From assembly GCA_018241225.1 (NCBI GenBank), contig JAFEEG010000022.1, positions 62,001 to 126,000 of the forward strand: a stretch of 64,000 nucleotides of DNA. Reading direction: 5' to 3'. Position 1 is the first letter of the stretch, and each line of letters begins with the position of its first letter. A program made the translations under genes and the position numbers. Shown piece after piece: positions 8,912 through 18,200 of this stretch. The notes under the pieces are model-generated. The model did no database searches. It saw nothing but the letters and a program-made list of their open reading frames with translations, and was not told the DNA's origin. Origin of the DNA: Pseudomonadota bacterium (GTDB lineage Bacteria > Pseudomonadota > Gammaproteobacteria > Burkholderiales > Burkholderiaceae_C).

Positions 8912-10366
8912 TCACGCCAGCATGTAGCCGGTCTTGAGCACGGTGTAGAACTCCGCGGCCTGCCGCCCCTGCGCGCGCGGCCCGTAGCCCGATGCCTTGC
9001 GCCCCCCGAAGGGCACGTGATGGTCTTCGCTGGTGGTGGGCAGGTTGACCATGGTCATGCCCACCTTGGCGTGCCGGCGAAAGTGCGTGGCATGCGCCAG
9101 CGAACGCGTGCAGATGCCGGCCACCAGGCCCCAGGGCGAGTCGTTGGCCAGGGCCAGCGCATGTTCGTAGTCGTCGGCACGCAGCACGCAGGCCAGCGGG
9201 CCGAAGACCTCGTCGCGCGCCACGCTGTGCTGCGGTTGCGCCAGGAAGAGCGCAGGGCTCATGTAGTGGCCATGGCTGGGCTGCTTGCGCGCCTCTCCGC
9301 CGGTGAGCAGTTCGGCGCCCTCTTCCTGCGCTCTTCGAACCGATTCGAGATGGCGCTCCAGGTGCGGTGCATCCACCACCGGCCCCACCTCCACACCCTT
9401 TTCCAGCGCATGGCCCACGCGCAGTGCCGCCACCCGCTGGCGCAGCCGCGCCACGAAGGCATCGTGCAGGGAAGCCTCGACAATCAGCCGGCTCGACGCG
9501 GTACAGCGCTGGCCGGCCCAGCTGTAGGCGCCGCCCAGCGCGCATTCCACCGCGCGCTCCAGGTCGGCATCGCCCATCACGAGCAGCGCGTTGTTGCCGC
9601 CCATTTCCAGCTGCACGCGGGTGCGGCGCTTGGCCGCGCCCTGCAGCACGCGCGCGCCCACCGCCGCAGAACCGGTGAAGCTGACGGCGTCCACCAGCGG
9701 GCTCTCGACCAGCGTGGTGCCCAGCTCGCGCCCGCTGCCCATCAGCAGGTTGAAGGCACCGGCGGGCAGGGCCGCGCGGCTGATGACCTCGGCCAGCATC
9801 CAGCCGCAGGCCGGCACCAGTTCCGAGGGCTTGAACACCACGCTGTTGCCAAAGGCCAGGGCCGGCGCGATCTTGCGCGCCGCAATCGACAGCGGTGCGC
9901 TCCATGAAGTGATGAGTGCCACCACGCCCACCGGCTCGCGCGTCACGTCCACCTGCACGCCGGGGCGCACCGAGGCGAGCGTCTCGCCGCCGCTGCGCAG
10001 CGCCTCGCCGGCAAAGTACTTGAAGATCTGCGCGGCGCGCAGCGCCTCGGCCACGGCTTCGGGCAGCGGCTTGCCTTGTTCGCGCGCCAGCAGCAGGCCC
10101 AGCTCTTCCTTGCGCGCAATCAATTCGTTGCCGATGGCATCGAGTGCATCGGCGCGGCGCTGCGAGCTGCTGTGCCCCCAGGCGGAGAAGGCGTCTGCCG
10201 CGGCGCGGATGGCGCGCTCGGCCTGGCGCTTGTCGGCCCGCGCATATTCGGCCACGACCTCGCCCGTGTCGGAGGGATTGCGCCGGATGCCGGTGGTGGC
10301 ACCCGTCTCCCAACGACCGTTGATGAATTGCCTGGCGCTGTGCTGATGGGGTTCGCTTCGCTTCAA
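8912..10366 (-). CDS. Aldehyde dehydrogenase, likely 2-oxoglutarate semialdehyde dehydrogenase
   Basis: NAD(P)-dependent aldehyde dehydrogenase, 484 aa, the usual family length. It contains the SWSAPLSIAARKIAPAL and FKPSELVP cofactor regions, FTGSAAVGA, the catalytic Glu motif LEMGGNNAL and the catalytic Cys in GQRCTASSR (about residue 285). Because it heads an operon of sugar importers and faces genes for an aldose dehydrogenase, a lactonase and a keto-deoxy-arabonate dehydratase, its likely substrate is 2-oxoglutarate semialdehyde, giving 2-oxoglutarate; that is context-based inference. The start is a TTG at 10366 (TTG AAG CGA), which aligns with the family N-terminus; no ATG fits as well. 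It is transcribed divergently from the LysR gene. Confidence 0.8.
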   Translation of the reverse strand: MKRSEPHQHSARQFINGRWETGATTGIRRNPSDTGEVVAEYARADKRQAERAIRAAADAFSAWGHSSSQRRADALDAIGNELIARKEELGLLLAREQGKPLPEAVAEALRAAQIFKYFAGEALRSGGETLASVRPGVQVDVTREPVGVVALITSWSAPLSIAARKIAPALAFGNSVVFKPSELVPACGWMLAEVISRAALPAGAFNLLMGSGRELGTTLVESPLVDAVSFTGSAAVGARVLQGAAKRRTRVQLEMGGNNALLVMGDADLERAVECALGGAYSWAGQRCTASSRLIVEASLHDAFVARLRQRVAALRVGHALEKGVEVGPVVDAPHLERHLESVRRAQEEGAELLTGGEARKQPSHGHYMSPALFLAQPQHSVARDEVFGPLACVLRADDYEHALALANDSPWGLVAGICTRSLAHATHFRRHAKVGMTMVNLPTTSEDHHVPFGGRKASGYGPRAQGRQAAEFYTVLKTGYMLA

Positions 10367-10455
10367 GGTGCGGCGGAGTGTAGGAATCTCACCGATAGCT
10401 TTCCAATCAATATTTCGGCTGAATCGATACCCAAATCCGGATTCATGGAAACCCT
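10367..10455. promoter_or_regulatory. Divergent control region between sugar operon and lysR
   Basis: This 89-bp AT-richer gap separates the TTG start of the aldehyde dehydrogenase from the GTG start of the LysR gene. It contains GAATC (10421-10425) and GATTC (10440-10444) as an inverted pair 14 bases apart, and the perfect palindrome ATCCGGAT at 10435-10442. LysR regulators normally bind such divergent gaps. The exact operator is not resolved by sequence alone. Confidence 0.45.
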
Positions 10456-11415
10456 GTGACCCACTACACCCACTGGTTCATTCGCGCGCGGCTGAAAACG
10501 AGGCAATTGCTATTACTGGTGGCGCTGGCCGAAGAAGGCAACATCCACCGCGCGGCCCAGGTGCTGAACATGACGCAGCCCGCCGCCTCCAAGTTGCTCA
10601 AGGACCTGGAGGACGTGCTGGAGGTGCCGCTGTTCGAGCGCCTGCCTCGCGGCATGCGGCCCACCTGGTATGGCGAGACCATGATTCGCCATGCCCGCGT
10701 GGCCCTGGCCAGCCTGAACCAGGCGCACGACGAGCTCGCCGGGCTCAAGGCCGGGCGCTTCGGCCAGGTGGCGGTGGGATGCATCACGGCGCCGGGGCTC
10801 ACGCTGCTGCCGCCGGCCGTGGCGCGGGTGAAGAAGGAACACCCCAGCCTGCGCGTGTCGCTAGAAATCGAGACCAGCCCGGTGCTGCTGGAGCGCCTGG
10901 CGCAAGGCAAGCTCGACATACTGATTGCGCGGCTGTTCGCCGAGCACGACAAGTCGCAGCTGCGCTACGAGGCGCTGGTGGAAGAACCCATCAGCGCCAT
11001 GGTGCGCCCTGGCCATCCACTCCTGGGCATGAGCGGGCTCACGCTGCGCGACCTGCTTTCTGCCGGCTGGATCGTGCCGCCGGCGGGAAGCGTGCTGCGG
11101 CACCGATTCGACCTCATGTTCCAGGAAGAAGGGCTGGCGCCACCCATCAACCTGATCGAGACCTCGTCGCTGCTGTTCATCACCCGCATGCTGCAGCAAA
11201 GCGACATGGTGGCCATCGTCGCCACCGACGTGGCGCGCTACTACGCGGCGCACGGCATCGTCTCGGTGCTGCCGGTGGCCATGAACTGCCAGATGGACAA
11301 CTTCGGGCTCATCACCCGCACCGACCGGCTGCTCTCGCCTGCCGCGCAGGTGATGATGCGTTCGCTCAAGGTGGTGTGCCAGGAGGTGTATGGCAAGCGC
11401 CTGGAGCCGGTGTAG
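10456..11415 (+). CDS. LysR-family transcriptional regulator (GbpR-like)
   Basis: DNA-binding regulator of 319 aa. The N-terminal winged helix-turn-helix covers about residues 14-72 (LLLLVALAEEGNIHRAAQVLNMTQPAASKLLKDLE), followed by a LysR substrate-binding domain. The GTG at 10456 is used because it gives the standard N-terminus; the nearby ATG at 10445 is out of frame and stops at once. It is divergent from the sugar-uptake operon and upstream of the sugar-oxidation genes, so it most likely senses a sugar or sugar acid and controls both. In Agrobacterium the LysR protein GbpR regulates chvE; assignment as GbpR-like rests on that context. Confidence 0.82.
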   Translation: MTHYTHWFIRARLKTRQLLLLVALAEEGNIHRAAQVLNMTQPAASKLLKDLEDVLEVPLFERLPRGMRPTWYGETMIRHARVALASLNQAHDELAGLKAGRFGQVAVGCITAPGLTLLPPAVARVKKEHPSLRVSLEIETSPVLLERLAQGKLDILIARLFAEHDKSQLRYEALVEEPISAMVRPGHPLLGMSGLTLRDLLSAGWIVPPAGSVLRHRFDLMFQEEGLAPPINLIETSSLLFITRMLQQSDMVAIVATDVARYYAAHGIVSVLPVAMNCQMDNFGLITRTDRLLSPAAQVMMRSLKVVCQEVYGKRLEPV

Positions 11416-11434
11416 GCCTCACATTGCAATGCAT

Positions 11435-11455
11435 GCATCCTTCGATGCTTTTTTT
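11435..11455 (+). terminator. Intrinsic terminator after lysR
   Basis: GCATC (11435-11439), a four-base loop and GATGC (11444-11448) form a short stem followed by seven T residues (11449-11455). It would end the lysR transcript 20 bases after its stop, so the downstream lactonase operon probably has its own promoter; TAGCAT at 11484-11489 is a possible -10. Confidence 0.6.
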
Positions 11456-11538
11456 CGCACTTTTCGGCATGTCTCGTCATTGCTAGCATCGGCGCCGCAA
11501 CAAGGAGACACGCCCTGAGCCCCAGCCCTACCCTGCCC

Positions 11539-12432
11539 GTGCCCCGCATGCTGGCCGCGCCGCGCTGCGTGTGGGCTGCCGGCGCCGAACTCGGAGAAGG
11601 CACCCTGTGGTCGCAGCGGGAGCAGGCCCTGTACTGGGTCGACATCCTGGGCCGCCGGCTGCACCGCCTCGTCCCGACCACCGGAGCACAAAACAGCTGG
11701 CAGTTCGACGAAGAGATCTCGGCCGTGGCCGAGCGCGCAACGCAGCCCGGCCTGCTCGTCACGCTGCGGCGGGGTTTTGCCACCTTCGATCCGGCCCGCC
11801 CGAGCGAGCCGCCGCGCTACCTGCACCAGCCCGGCGAGCCCGCCGGCAACCGCTTCAACGACGGCAAGTGCGACCCGCAAGGCCGCTTCTGGGGCGGCAC
11901 CATGGACTGGGATTGCAAGGCGCCCACCGGTGCGCTCTACCGTTTCGACGCCGACGGCGGCTGCACGCTGCATGAGCGTGGCATCACGGTCAGCAACGGC
12001 CCGACCTGGTCGGCCGACGGGCGCACCATGTACTTCAACGACACCGCGCCCAATCGCATCCTGGCCTACGACTTCGACCCCAAGGCGGGCACCTTGTCCA
12101 ACCGGCGCAACTGGCTTCGGCTGGCCCCAGGCGAAGGCTACCCCGACGGCATGACTACCGACGCCGCCGGCCGCCTGTGGATCTGCCAATGGGGCGGCGC
12201 CTGCGTGAGCTGCCACGACCCGGTCAGCGGCGTGCAGCTGACCCGCATCGAGCTGCCCACGGCACACATCACCAACTGCGCCTTCGGCGGCCCCGACCTT
12301 CGCACCCTCTACATCACCAGCGCCTGGAGCGGGCTCGATGCGCAGCAGCGCCAGGCCCAGCCGCTGGCCGGCGCGCTCTTCGCCGTCGACCTCGACATCC
12401 CCGGGCTGCCGGCGCCGCTGTTCGGCGGCTGA
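11539..12432 (+). CDS. SMP-30/gluconolactonase-family sugar lactonase
   Basis: Predicted sugar-acid lactonase, about 297 aa, six-bladed propeller of the SMP-30/regucalcin family. Metal-ligand motifs are visible: Glu in LGEGTLW near the N-terminus, Asn in VSNGPTWS, and Asp in YPDGMTTDAAGRLW. It would hydrolyse the aldono-lactone made by the dehydrogenase encoded next. The start is uncertain. GTG 11539 and ATG 11548 lack a ribosome site, while an AAGGAGA at 11502-11508 sits 6-7 bases before an in-frame CTG at 11515, so a rare CTG start (8 residues longer) is possible. It is the first gene of a four-gene plus-strand string. Confidence 0.82.
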   Translation: MPRMLAAPRCVWAAGAELGEGTLWSQREQALYWVDILGRRLHRLVPTTGAQNSWQFDEEISAVAERATQPGLLVTLRRGFATFDPARPSEPPRYLHQPGEPAGNRFNDGKCDPQGRFWGGTMDWDCKAPTGALYRFDADGGCTLHERGITVSNGPTWSADGRTMYFNDTAPNRILAYDFDPKAGTLSNRRNWLRLAPGEGYPDGMTTDAAGRLWICQWGGACVSCHDPVSGVQLTRIELPTAHITNCAFGGPDLRTLYITSAWSGLDAQQRQAQPLAGALFAVDLDIPGLPAPLFGG

Positions 12433-12472
12433 CACCTCTTTTTTCTTCCTGCAACCCAAGCGTTCTTTCTCC

Positions 12473-13240
12473 ATGACTGCCTCAGCCCAATACCCCAGCC
12501 TTGTCGACCGCAGCGTGCTCATCACCGGCGGCGCCACCGGCATCGGCGCCACCCTGGTCGAGCGTTTTGTCCAGCAAGGCGCGCGCGTCGGCTTCCTGGA
12601 CATCGACCAGGCCGGCGGCAGCGCACTGGCCGCGCGACTTGCCGCCGGCGCGCGGCATGCGCCGCTGTTCCTTCGCACGGACCTGACCGACATCGACGCG
12701 CTGCGCAAGGCCATCGACGATGTGCGCGCGGCCCACGGCCCCATCACGGTGCTGCTGAACAACGCGGCCAACGACACGCGCCACAGCATCGAGGAGACCA
12801 CGCCGCAATCGTGGGACGCAGGCGTGGCCGTGAACCTGCGGCACCAGTTCTTTGCCGCGCAAGCCGTGGCGCCCGACATGCGCGCGGCCGGTGGTGGCTC
12901 CATCGTCAACTTCGGCTCGGTGAGCTGGAAGCTCAAGCAGGGCGGCATGCCGGTCTACACCACGTCCAAGTCGGCGGTGCAGGGCCTCACCCGCAGCCTG
13001 GCGCGCGACCTGGGGCCGCACAAGATCCGCGTCAACACGCTGGTGCCCGGCTGGGTCATGACCGAGCGGCAGATCAAGCTGTGGGTCACCGAAACATCGC
13101 GCGAGGAAATCGCCAAGGGCCAGTGCATCAACGAGTTGCTCATGCCCGATCACATTGCCTCGATGGCGCTGTTCCTGGCGGCCGACGACAGCGCCATGTG
13201 CACCGCGCAGGACTTCGTCGTGGACGGGGGTTGGACTTGA
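12473..13240 (+). CDS. SDR-family sugar dehydrogenase
   Basis: Classical short-chain dehydrogenase, 255 aa. The NAD(P)-binding TGGATGIG motif is near residue 20, then LLNNAAND (NNAG-like), Ser in FGSVSW and the catalytic YTTSK (YxxxK). The C-terminus DGGWT is typical. Given the flanking lactonase, epimerase and keto-deoxy-arabonate dehydratase, it is likely the aldose 1-dehydrogenase (L-arabinose or D-galactose) that starts the oxidative route. An equivalent SDR acting on L-fucose or another aldose would look the same. It starts at ATG 12473 with a weak ribosome site, 40 bases after the lactonase gene, and its stop overlaps the next gene. Confidence 0.82.
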   Translation: MTASAQYPSLVDRSVLITGGATGIGATLVERFVQQGARVGFLDIDQAGGSALAARLAAGARHAPLFLRTDLTDIDALRKAIDDVRAAHGPITVLLNNAANDTRHSIEETTPQSWDAGVAVNLRHQFFAAQAVAPDMRAAGGGSIVNFGSVSWKLKQGGMPVYTTSKSAVQGLTRSLARDLGPHKIRVNTLVPGWVMTERQIKLWVTETSREEIAKGQCINELLMPDHIASMALFLAADDSAMCTAQDFVVDGGWT

Positions 13241-14370
13241 GCGCCTGGCCGATGGCGGCGCAGATCGGGCAACGCGACTTCGGCCAGTTGAAAGACGGGC
13301 GGCCGGTTCGCGAATACACGCTGCGCGCAGGCGGCCTGGCGCTGCGCGCCATCAACCTGGGCGGCATCGTCACTGCGCTGGAAGTGCCCGACCGCGACGG
13401 CCGGCCGGCCAACGTGGTGCTGGGCCTGCCCACGCTGGCCGACTACGAGACGCGCAACCCGCACATGGGCACCATCGTCGGGCGCCATGCCAACCGCATC
13501 GCGGGCGGCCGCTATCCGCTGGACGGCCGCACGGTGGAACTGGAGCGCAACGACGGCGACAACACGCTGCACGGCGGCGCGCAGGGCTTCGGAAAGCGCT
13601 GGTGGGACATCGAGCCCCAGCCCCTGGGCAACGACGGCAGCGCGGCGCTCGTGCTGCGCTACACCAGCGCCGACGGCGAAGGCGGCCACCCGGGCACGTT
13701 GGCCGTGCAGGTGCGCTACACGCTGGGCCCCGGGCCGCGGTGGCGCATCGACTACCAGGCGCAGAGCGACAAGCCCACGGTGGTCAACCTGAGCCACCAC
13801 GACTACTTCAACCTGCGCGGCCATGGCGACGTGCTGGATCACCGCCTGCGCATTGCCGCCAGCCACTACTGCCCCGTCGATGCGGGGCTCATTCCTCTGG
13901 GCCTGGCGCCGGTGGCGGGCTCGCCTTTCGACTTCAGAAGCGGTGCGCGCATCGGCGAGCGCATTCGGCAGGCGCACGAGCAGCTGCTGCGCGGCCGTGG
14001 CTACGACCACAACTTCGCCATCGATGCGCCGGCAGACGGCGCGCTGCGGCACGTGGCACGGCTGGCCGACCCGGACTCGGGCCGATGCATGGACATCCAC
14101 AGCACCGAGCCGGGCCTGCAGTTCTATTCGGGCAACTTCCTGGACGGCACGCTGCAAGGCTCGCACGGGGCCATGCTGCGCCAGGGCGACGGGCTGTGCC
14201 TGGAGACCCAGCACTTTCCGGATGCGCCCAATCACCCTGAGTTCGCCACCACCCGGCTGGACGCAGGCCAGGTATTCAAGAGCAGCACGCTGATGTGCTT
14301 TGGCACGTTCGGCGCGCACGAAGATCCGTTCGACATCCACCTGCTGGAACAAGAGGAAACCAAGCCATGA
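13237..14370 (+). CDS. galM: Aldose 1-epimerase (mutarotase)
   Basis: Interconverts alpha and beta anomers of aldoses such as galactose, arabinose or xylose; cytoplasmic, about 377 aa. GalM motifs are GRHANRIAGGRY, NLSHHDYFNLRG (catalytic His) and LCLETQHFPDAPN (catalytic Glu). The likely start is a TTG at 13237 that overlaps the SDR stop (TTGA) and is preceded by a G-rich stretch; the first ATG (13252) has no ribosome site. Its stop overlaps the next start by 4 bases (ATGA). In this operon it would supply the anomer used by the sugar dehydrogenase. Confidence 0.87.
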   Translation: MSAWPMAAQIGQRDFGQLKDGRPVREYTLRAGGLALRAINLGGIVTALEVPDRDGRPANVVLGLPTLADYETRNPHMGTIVGRHANRIAGGRYPLDGRTVELERNDGDNTLHGGAQGFGKRWWDIEPQPLGNDGSAALVLRYTSADGEGGHPGTLAVQVRYTLGPGPRWRIDYQAQSDKPTVVNLSHHDYFNLRGHGDVLDHRLRIAASHYCPVDAGLIPLGLAPVAGSPFDFRSGARIGERIRQAHEQLLRGRGYDHNFAIDAPADGALRHVARLADPDSGRCMDIHSTEPGLQFYSGNFLDGTLQGSHGAMLRQGDGLCLETQHFPDAPNHPEFATTRLDAGQVFKSSTLMCFGTFGAHEDPFDIHLLEQEETKP

Positions 14371-15287
14371 GCTCCCCCCGCTACCAGGGCGTCTTTCCGG
14401 TGGTGCCCACCACCTTTGCCGGCAACGGCGAGCTCGACCTGGCCAGCCAGAAGCGCTGCGTCGACTTCATGATCGACGCGGGCTCCAACGGCCTGTGCAT
14501 CCTTGCCAATTTTTCCGAACAGTTCGCGCTGTCCGACCACGAGCGCGAAGTGCTCACCGGCGTCATCCTCGAGCATGTCGCGGGCCGCGTGCCGGTGATC
14601 GTGACCACCACCCACTTCGGCACCGCCGTGTGCGCGCAGCGCAGCCGCCGCGCGCAGGAAGCCGGCGCGTCGATGGTGATGGTGATGCCGCCCTACCACG
14701 GCGCCACGCTGCGGGTGTCGGAGCAGCAGGTGTACGAGTTCTATGCCGGCGTGTCCGATGCCATCGACATCCCCATCATGATCCAGGACGCACCCGTGGC
14801 CGGCACGCCATTGTCGGCCGTGTTCCTGGCGCGCCTGGCGCAAGAGATCAAGCAGGTGAGCTACTTCAAGATCGAGACGGCCGGCGCGGCCAGCAAGCTG
14901 CGCGAGCTGATCCGCCTGGGCGGCGACGCCGTCGAAGGCCCCTGGGACGGCGAGGAAGGCATCACCCTGCTGCCCGACCTGCAGGCCGGCGCGACGGGCG
15001 CGATGACCGGTGGCGGCTTTGCGGACGGCATCCGGAAAATCGTGGACCCGTTCCGTGCCGGCCGCTACGAAGAAGCCGCGGCCGCGTACGAGAAATGGCT
15101 GCCGCTCATCAACTACGAGAACCGCCAGGCGGGCTTCCTGGCGGCCAAGGCCCTGATGAAGGAAGGCGGCGTGATCGCCTGCGAGGCGCCTCGGCACCCC
15201 TTCCCTGCACTGCATCCTGCCGTGCGCGCCGGCCTGCTCGAGACGGCACGGCGGCTGGACCCGATGGTGCTGCGCTGGGGCAAGTAG
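14367..15287 (+). CDS. L-2-keto-3-deoxyarabonate dehydratase (DapA family)
   Basis: Aldolase-class TIM-barrel enzyme of the DHDPS/NAL superfamily, 306 aa. The sequence (start RYQGVFPVVPTTF, LCILANFSEQFALSD, IEGPWDGEE-like EGPWDGEEG and the Schiff-base Lys in SYFKIETAG at about residue 168) matches what I remember of the Azospirillum L-KDA dehydratase, which converts L-2-keto-3-deoxyarabonate to 2-oxoglutarate semialdehyde. The aldehyde dehydrogenase at 8912-10366 would complete the route to 2-oxoglutarate. It is ATGA-coupled to galM and is the last gene of the plus-strand string. A related decarboxylating 5-keto-4-deoxyglucarate dehydratase is the main alternative. Confidence 0.85.
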   Translation: MSSPRYQGVFPVVPTTFAGNGELDLASQKRCVDFMIDAGSNGLCILANFSEQFALSDHEREVLTGVILEHVAGRVPVIVTTTHFGTAVCAQRSRRAQEAGASMVMVMPPYHGATLRVSEQQVYEFYAGVSDAIDIPIMIQDAPVAGTPLSAVFLARLAQEIKQVSYFKIETAGAASKLRELIRLGGDAVEGPWDGEEGITLLPDLQAGATGAMTGGGFADGIRKIVDPFRAGRYEEAAAAYEKWLPLINYENRQAGFLAAKALMKEGGVIACEAPRHPFPALHPAVRAGLLETARRLDPMVLRWGK

Positions 15288-15296
15288 CTCGCACGC

Positions 15297-18200
15297 TCAC
15301 ACATTGACCAGCGCGAGGTAGTCCAGCAAGGTGGTGCCGCCCAGCGTGGCAAACGGCAGCAGCACCGCCTTGAGCAACGGCTGCTGCCAGAAGGGCGCAA
15401 AGGCACCCTCGTGCAGGTGGTCCATCCGGTTGAGCAGCAGCGTCAGTTGCGCCGCCTTGGGGCCGAAGCGTGCACTGGCGCCGTCGCCGCCACTGAAGCG
15501 CGTGATGTCGTCGCGCAGCCGTTCCATGGCGTAGCGACGCGAGGCCTCGGCGGAAAAGCGAAGGACCACGGCACAGGCCAGCGCAACGCCGGCGCCCAGC
15601 ACCGCCAGCACGATGCCCACCACGGGCATGTACCAGTCGTCGAAGGCCGCGCTGCGCGACACCAGGAAAAGCGACAGCACGACAAAGGGGAAGTAGATCA
15701 GCCTGGTCACGCACTTGGTACGGCAGGCAATGAACTCCAGGTCGATCCAGTTGTCCAGGTAGCTGCGGGGAATGTGAAGGTCCTGCTCGAACTTGACCAG
15801 CGTGCTGGTTGGCCAGTTGGCGCCATGAAGTCGCAGCCCGCGCACGAAGCCGACGCAGAAGGTCGTGGCGTCGACCACGAAGAACACGAGAAAGTAGATG
15901 GCCAGGAACATCAGCATGTGCAGCCACTCGTGCACCTGCAGCGACAGCTCGCCCCGCTGCGGAATGAATCGCACGTCGTGCAGCGCTTGTTCCAGGAACC
16001 AGCTCACCGCAAGGGCCAGCAGGACGCAAGCCAGCGTTCGCGTGGCCCGTGCGCTGAAGCGGTTCTGCACGATGTAGCGGCGCCAGAAATCGATCGAGTC
16101 GGCACCCAGGTCGGTCTTGCTGGACACGCCGACCGGGTGGACGAAGCGCAGCGAGAACATGTTGGCAAGGCGTTGCCACCAAGGCAGGCCTCGCTCCACC
16201 GCCACCTGTTCGGCCACCAGTTCGCGGCGCGTGCGGCCCAGACGAAAGCGCTTGATGATGTCGTCGAGGTTCTGGCTGAGCGCCACCCAGCCGGCAAAGA
16301 TCAGGTAGGCGCACAGCAAGAACGTGACCAGGCGCAGTGCCTCCGTGGGCCAGATGCTGATGCCTTCCAGGCCCACCATCGGCTTGCCGCCCTGCGTGAG
16401 CCAGTCTGCAAACCGCTCCCATTTCGCCACGAACCACAGCGGGAAGGCGAGATGCACCACGGCCAGCAGCGCCATCACGCGCACCCAGCGCCAGGCACGC
16501 AGGCGTGCCGACCCGTCGTGCAGGAGGTAGTTCTTCAGGCGCTCGCGCACGCCGCTGGTGAGCAACACCAGCGGCAACCACAGCGCCAGGATCAGCAAGG
16601 TGAGCACGAGCATCAGCGTGGCCTGCGGCACCACCGGATAGGCGGGGCTGGACGCCGGGTGAATGCCGCCGCATGCCACCCAGCCGGGCCCTTCGCATCG
16701 TGCGCGCCCTGCCAGGTCCCTGGGCGCGGCGGCCAGGGCGGCCGACACCGGCATCGCCGCAGCCAGCGAGGCGCCGCCTTCCGGCCCTTCGGCCGCTGGC
16801 GCCTTGGCCGGCGCCGGGCTGAAGTCGAAGGCCTGCGTGCGGCCGATCTCGAAGATCCGCGGCGTGTCGAACCAGCGCAGGATGGTCGCCTGCGGAGTCG
16901 GCACGTCCAGCGGATCGTTGGACGTGCCGTTGATCTCGGAGCGCAGCGACCGCCGCGTGTCGTCGACGGCCAGCAGCGTCGCCAGAAAAGCCGCACTCTG
17001 GTAGCCGTCCCGGAATGGCGGCAGCCCCGCTTGCAGCCGATCCGACAGGCGCAGGCCGAAGTTCGCGCCGACGATTAGATTTCGCGCCCACGCCGTTTCG
17101 CGCGGATGCAGAAAGCGCGCGTCCAGATCCGTGGTGAAGAAGATGGCGTTGGGCAGCGTCGGCTGCAGTGCCTGCAACACCAGCAGCTTGTCGTGCACGT
17201 CCGAGCCCAGCACGCCGATGGCCGCGAGCCCCTTGCCGTCGGGGCTGTTCCTGCGGATCTCCTGGTCCAGCTCGGCCATGCGCAATGCCAGGCGGCGCAG
17301 GTAGTCGAACTGGCTCTGGCCCTCGGCAACCTCGATGAAGGTGCCGTCGTTGCGTCGGGCCTCGTCCTTGGCGGCACCCGGCGACTTGGATGCCGCGTTC
17401 TTGGCCCCCGCCGCGTCGGCGCTGCCTGCCGGGAGCACGCCGTCCAGGCCCCGGACATAGCTGGAGCGGTGAACGCAGAAGCCCTCGTTCTTGGGATCGG
17501 CCCGGAACTCGCGGCGCAAGGTCCGGCCGTAGAGGGTGTCCCATTCCGAGATCACGCCGATGTGGCTGAGTCTCGACTCGCTACGGTTGCTGGTCTCGCA
17601 GGCCTTTGGATCTTCGCGCGTGCCGGCGCGCAGACCGCGCAACTTCAGCTCGGCAACGAGCGCATCCGCGAGCACGCTGTCGTCGCCCGTGGTGCGTACC
17701 AGCCGGACGTTGTACTGGGCCAGGTAATTCGACAAGCTGACGCCGGGCGCCAGAACTTGCCAAGAACGTGTTCGTCTGGCGCGGTGGCCGAGGCGGAATA
17801 GAAGCGCATGCGCATCTTTGCGTAAGCCTTGGTCAGATCCTGCTTGAGGCCCTGGCGCTGCAACTCGTTGACCATGTCGCGCAGCCCGTCCGAGCCGCCC
17901 GGGCCGAGCACCCTCCAGCTCAGCGACTGCGCGTTGAACTTCTCGAAGAACGAACGCAACTTGGCCAGCGGCTCGTTGTGCAGGAAGTCGTCGTTCAGCC
18001 AAAGCACCAGCACCATCGGAATCGAGGCTTGGTCGCTCATCGCAAAACGCGAGTCGGGCGCGGGCTCGAACCATTCGAATGGCACGATTTCCGGCGGGCT
18101 GCGACCCGCCTGGACCTTCGGGCCCTCCGGGAAGAAATAGCCCAGATGCTCGCCGTCTATCGGCGCGAGACGGCTGGCATTGAGCCCAGCCAGGACCGCG

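Noticed and set aside
12811..14370. A 519-codon frame that would extend galM far upstream
   Set aside because: The extension overlaps the SDR gene in another frame and is Arg/Gly-rich shadow sequence; galM homology begins after 13237.
17645..18074. Programmed ribosomal frameshifting in the large membrane protein gene
   Set aside because: No slippery heptamer or downstream pseudoknot is evident at the join; a single-base deletion or sequencing error explains it more simply.
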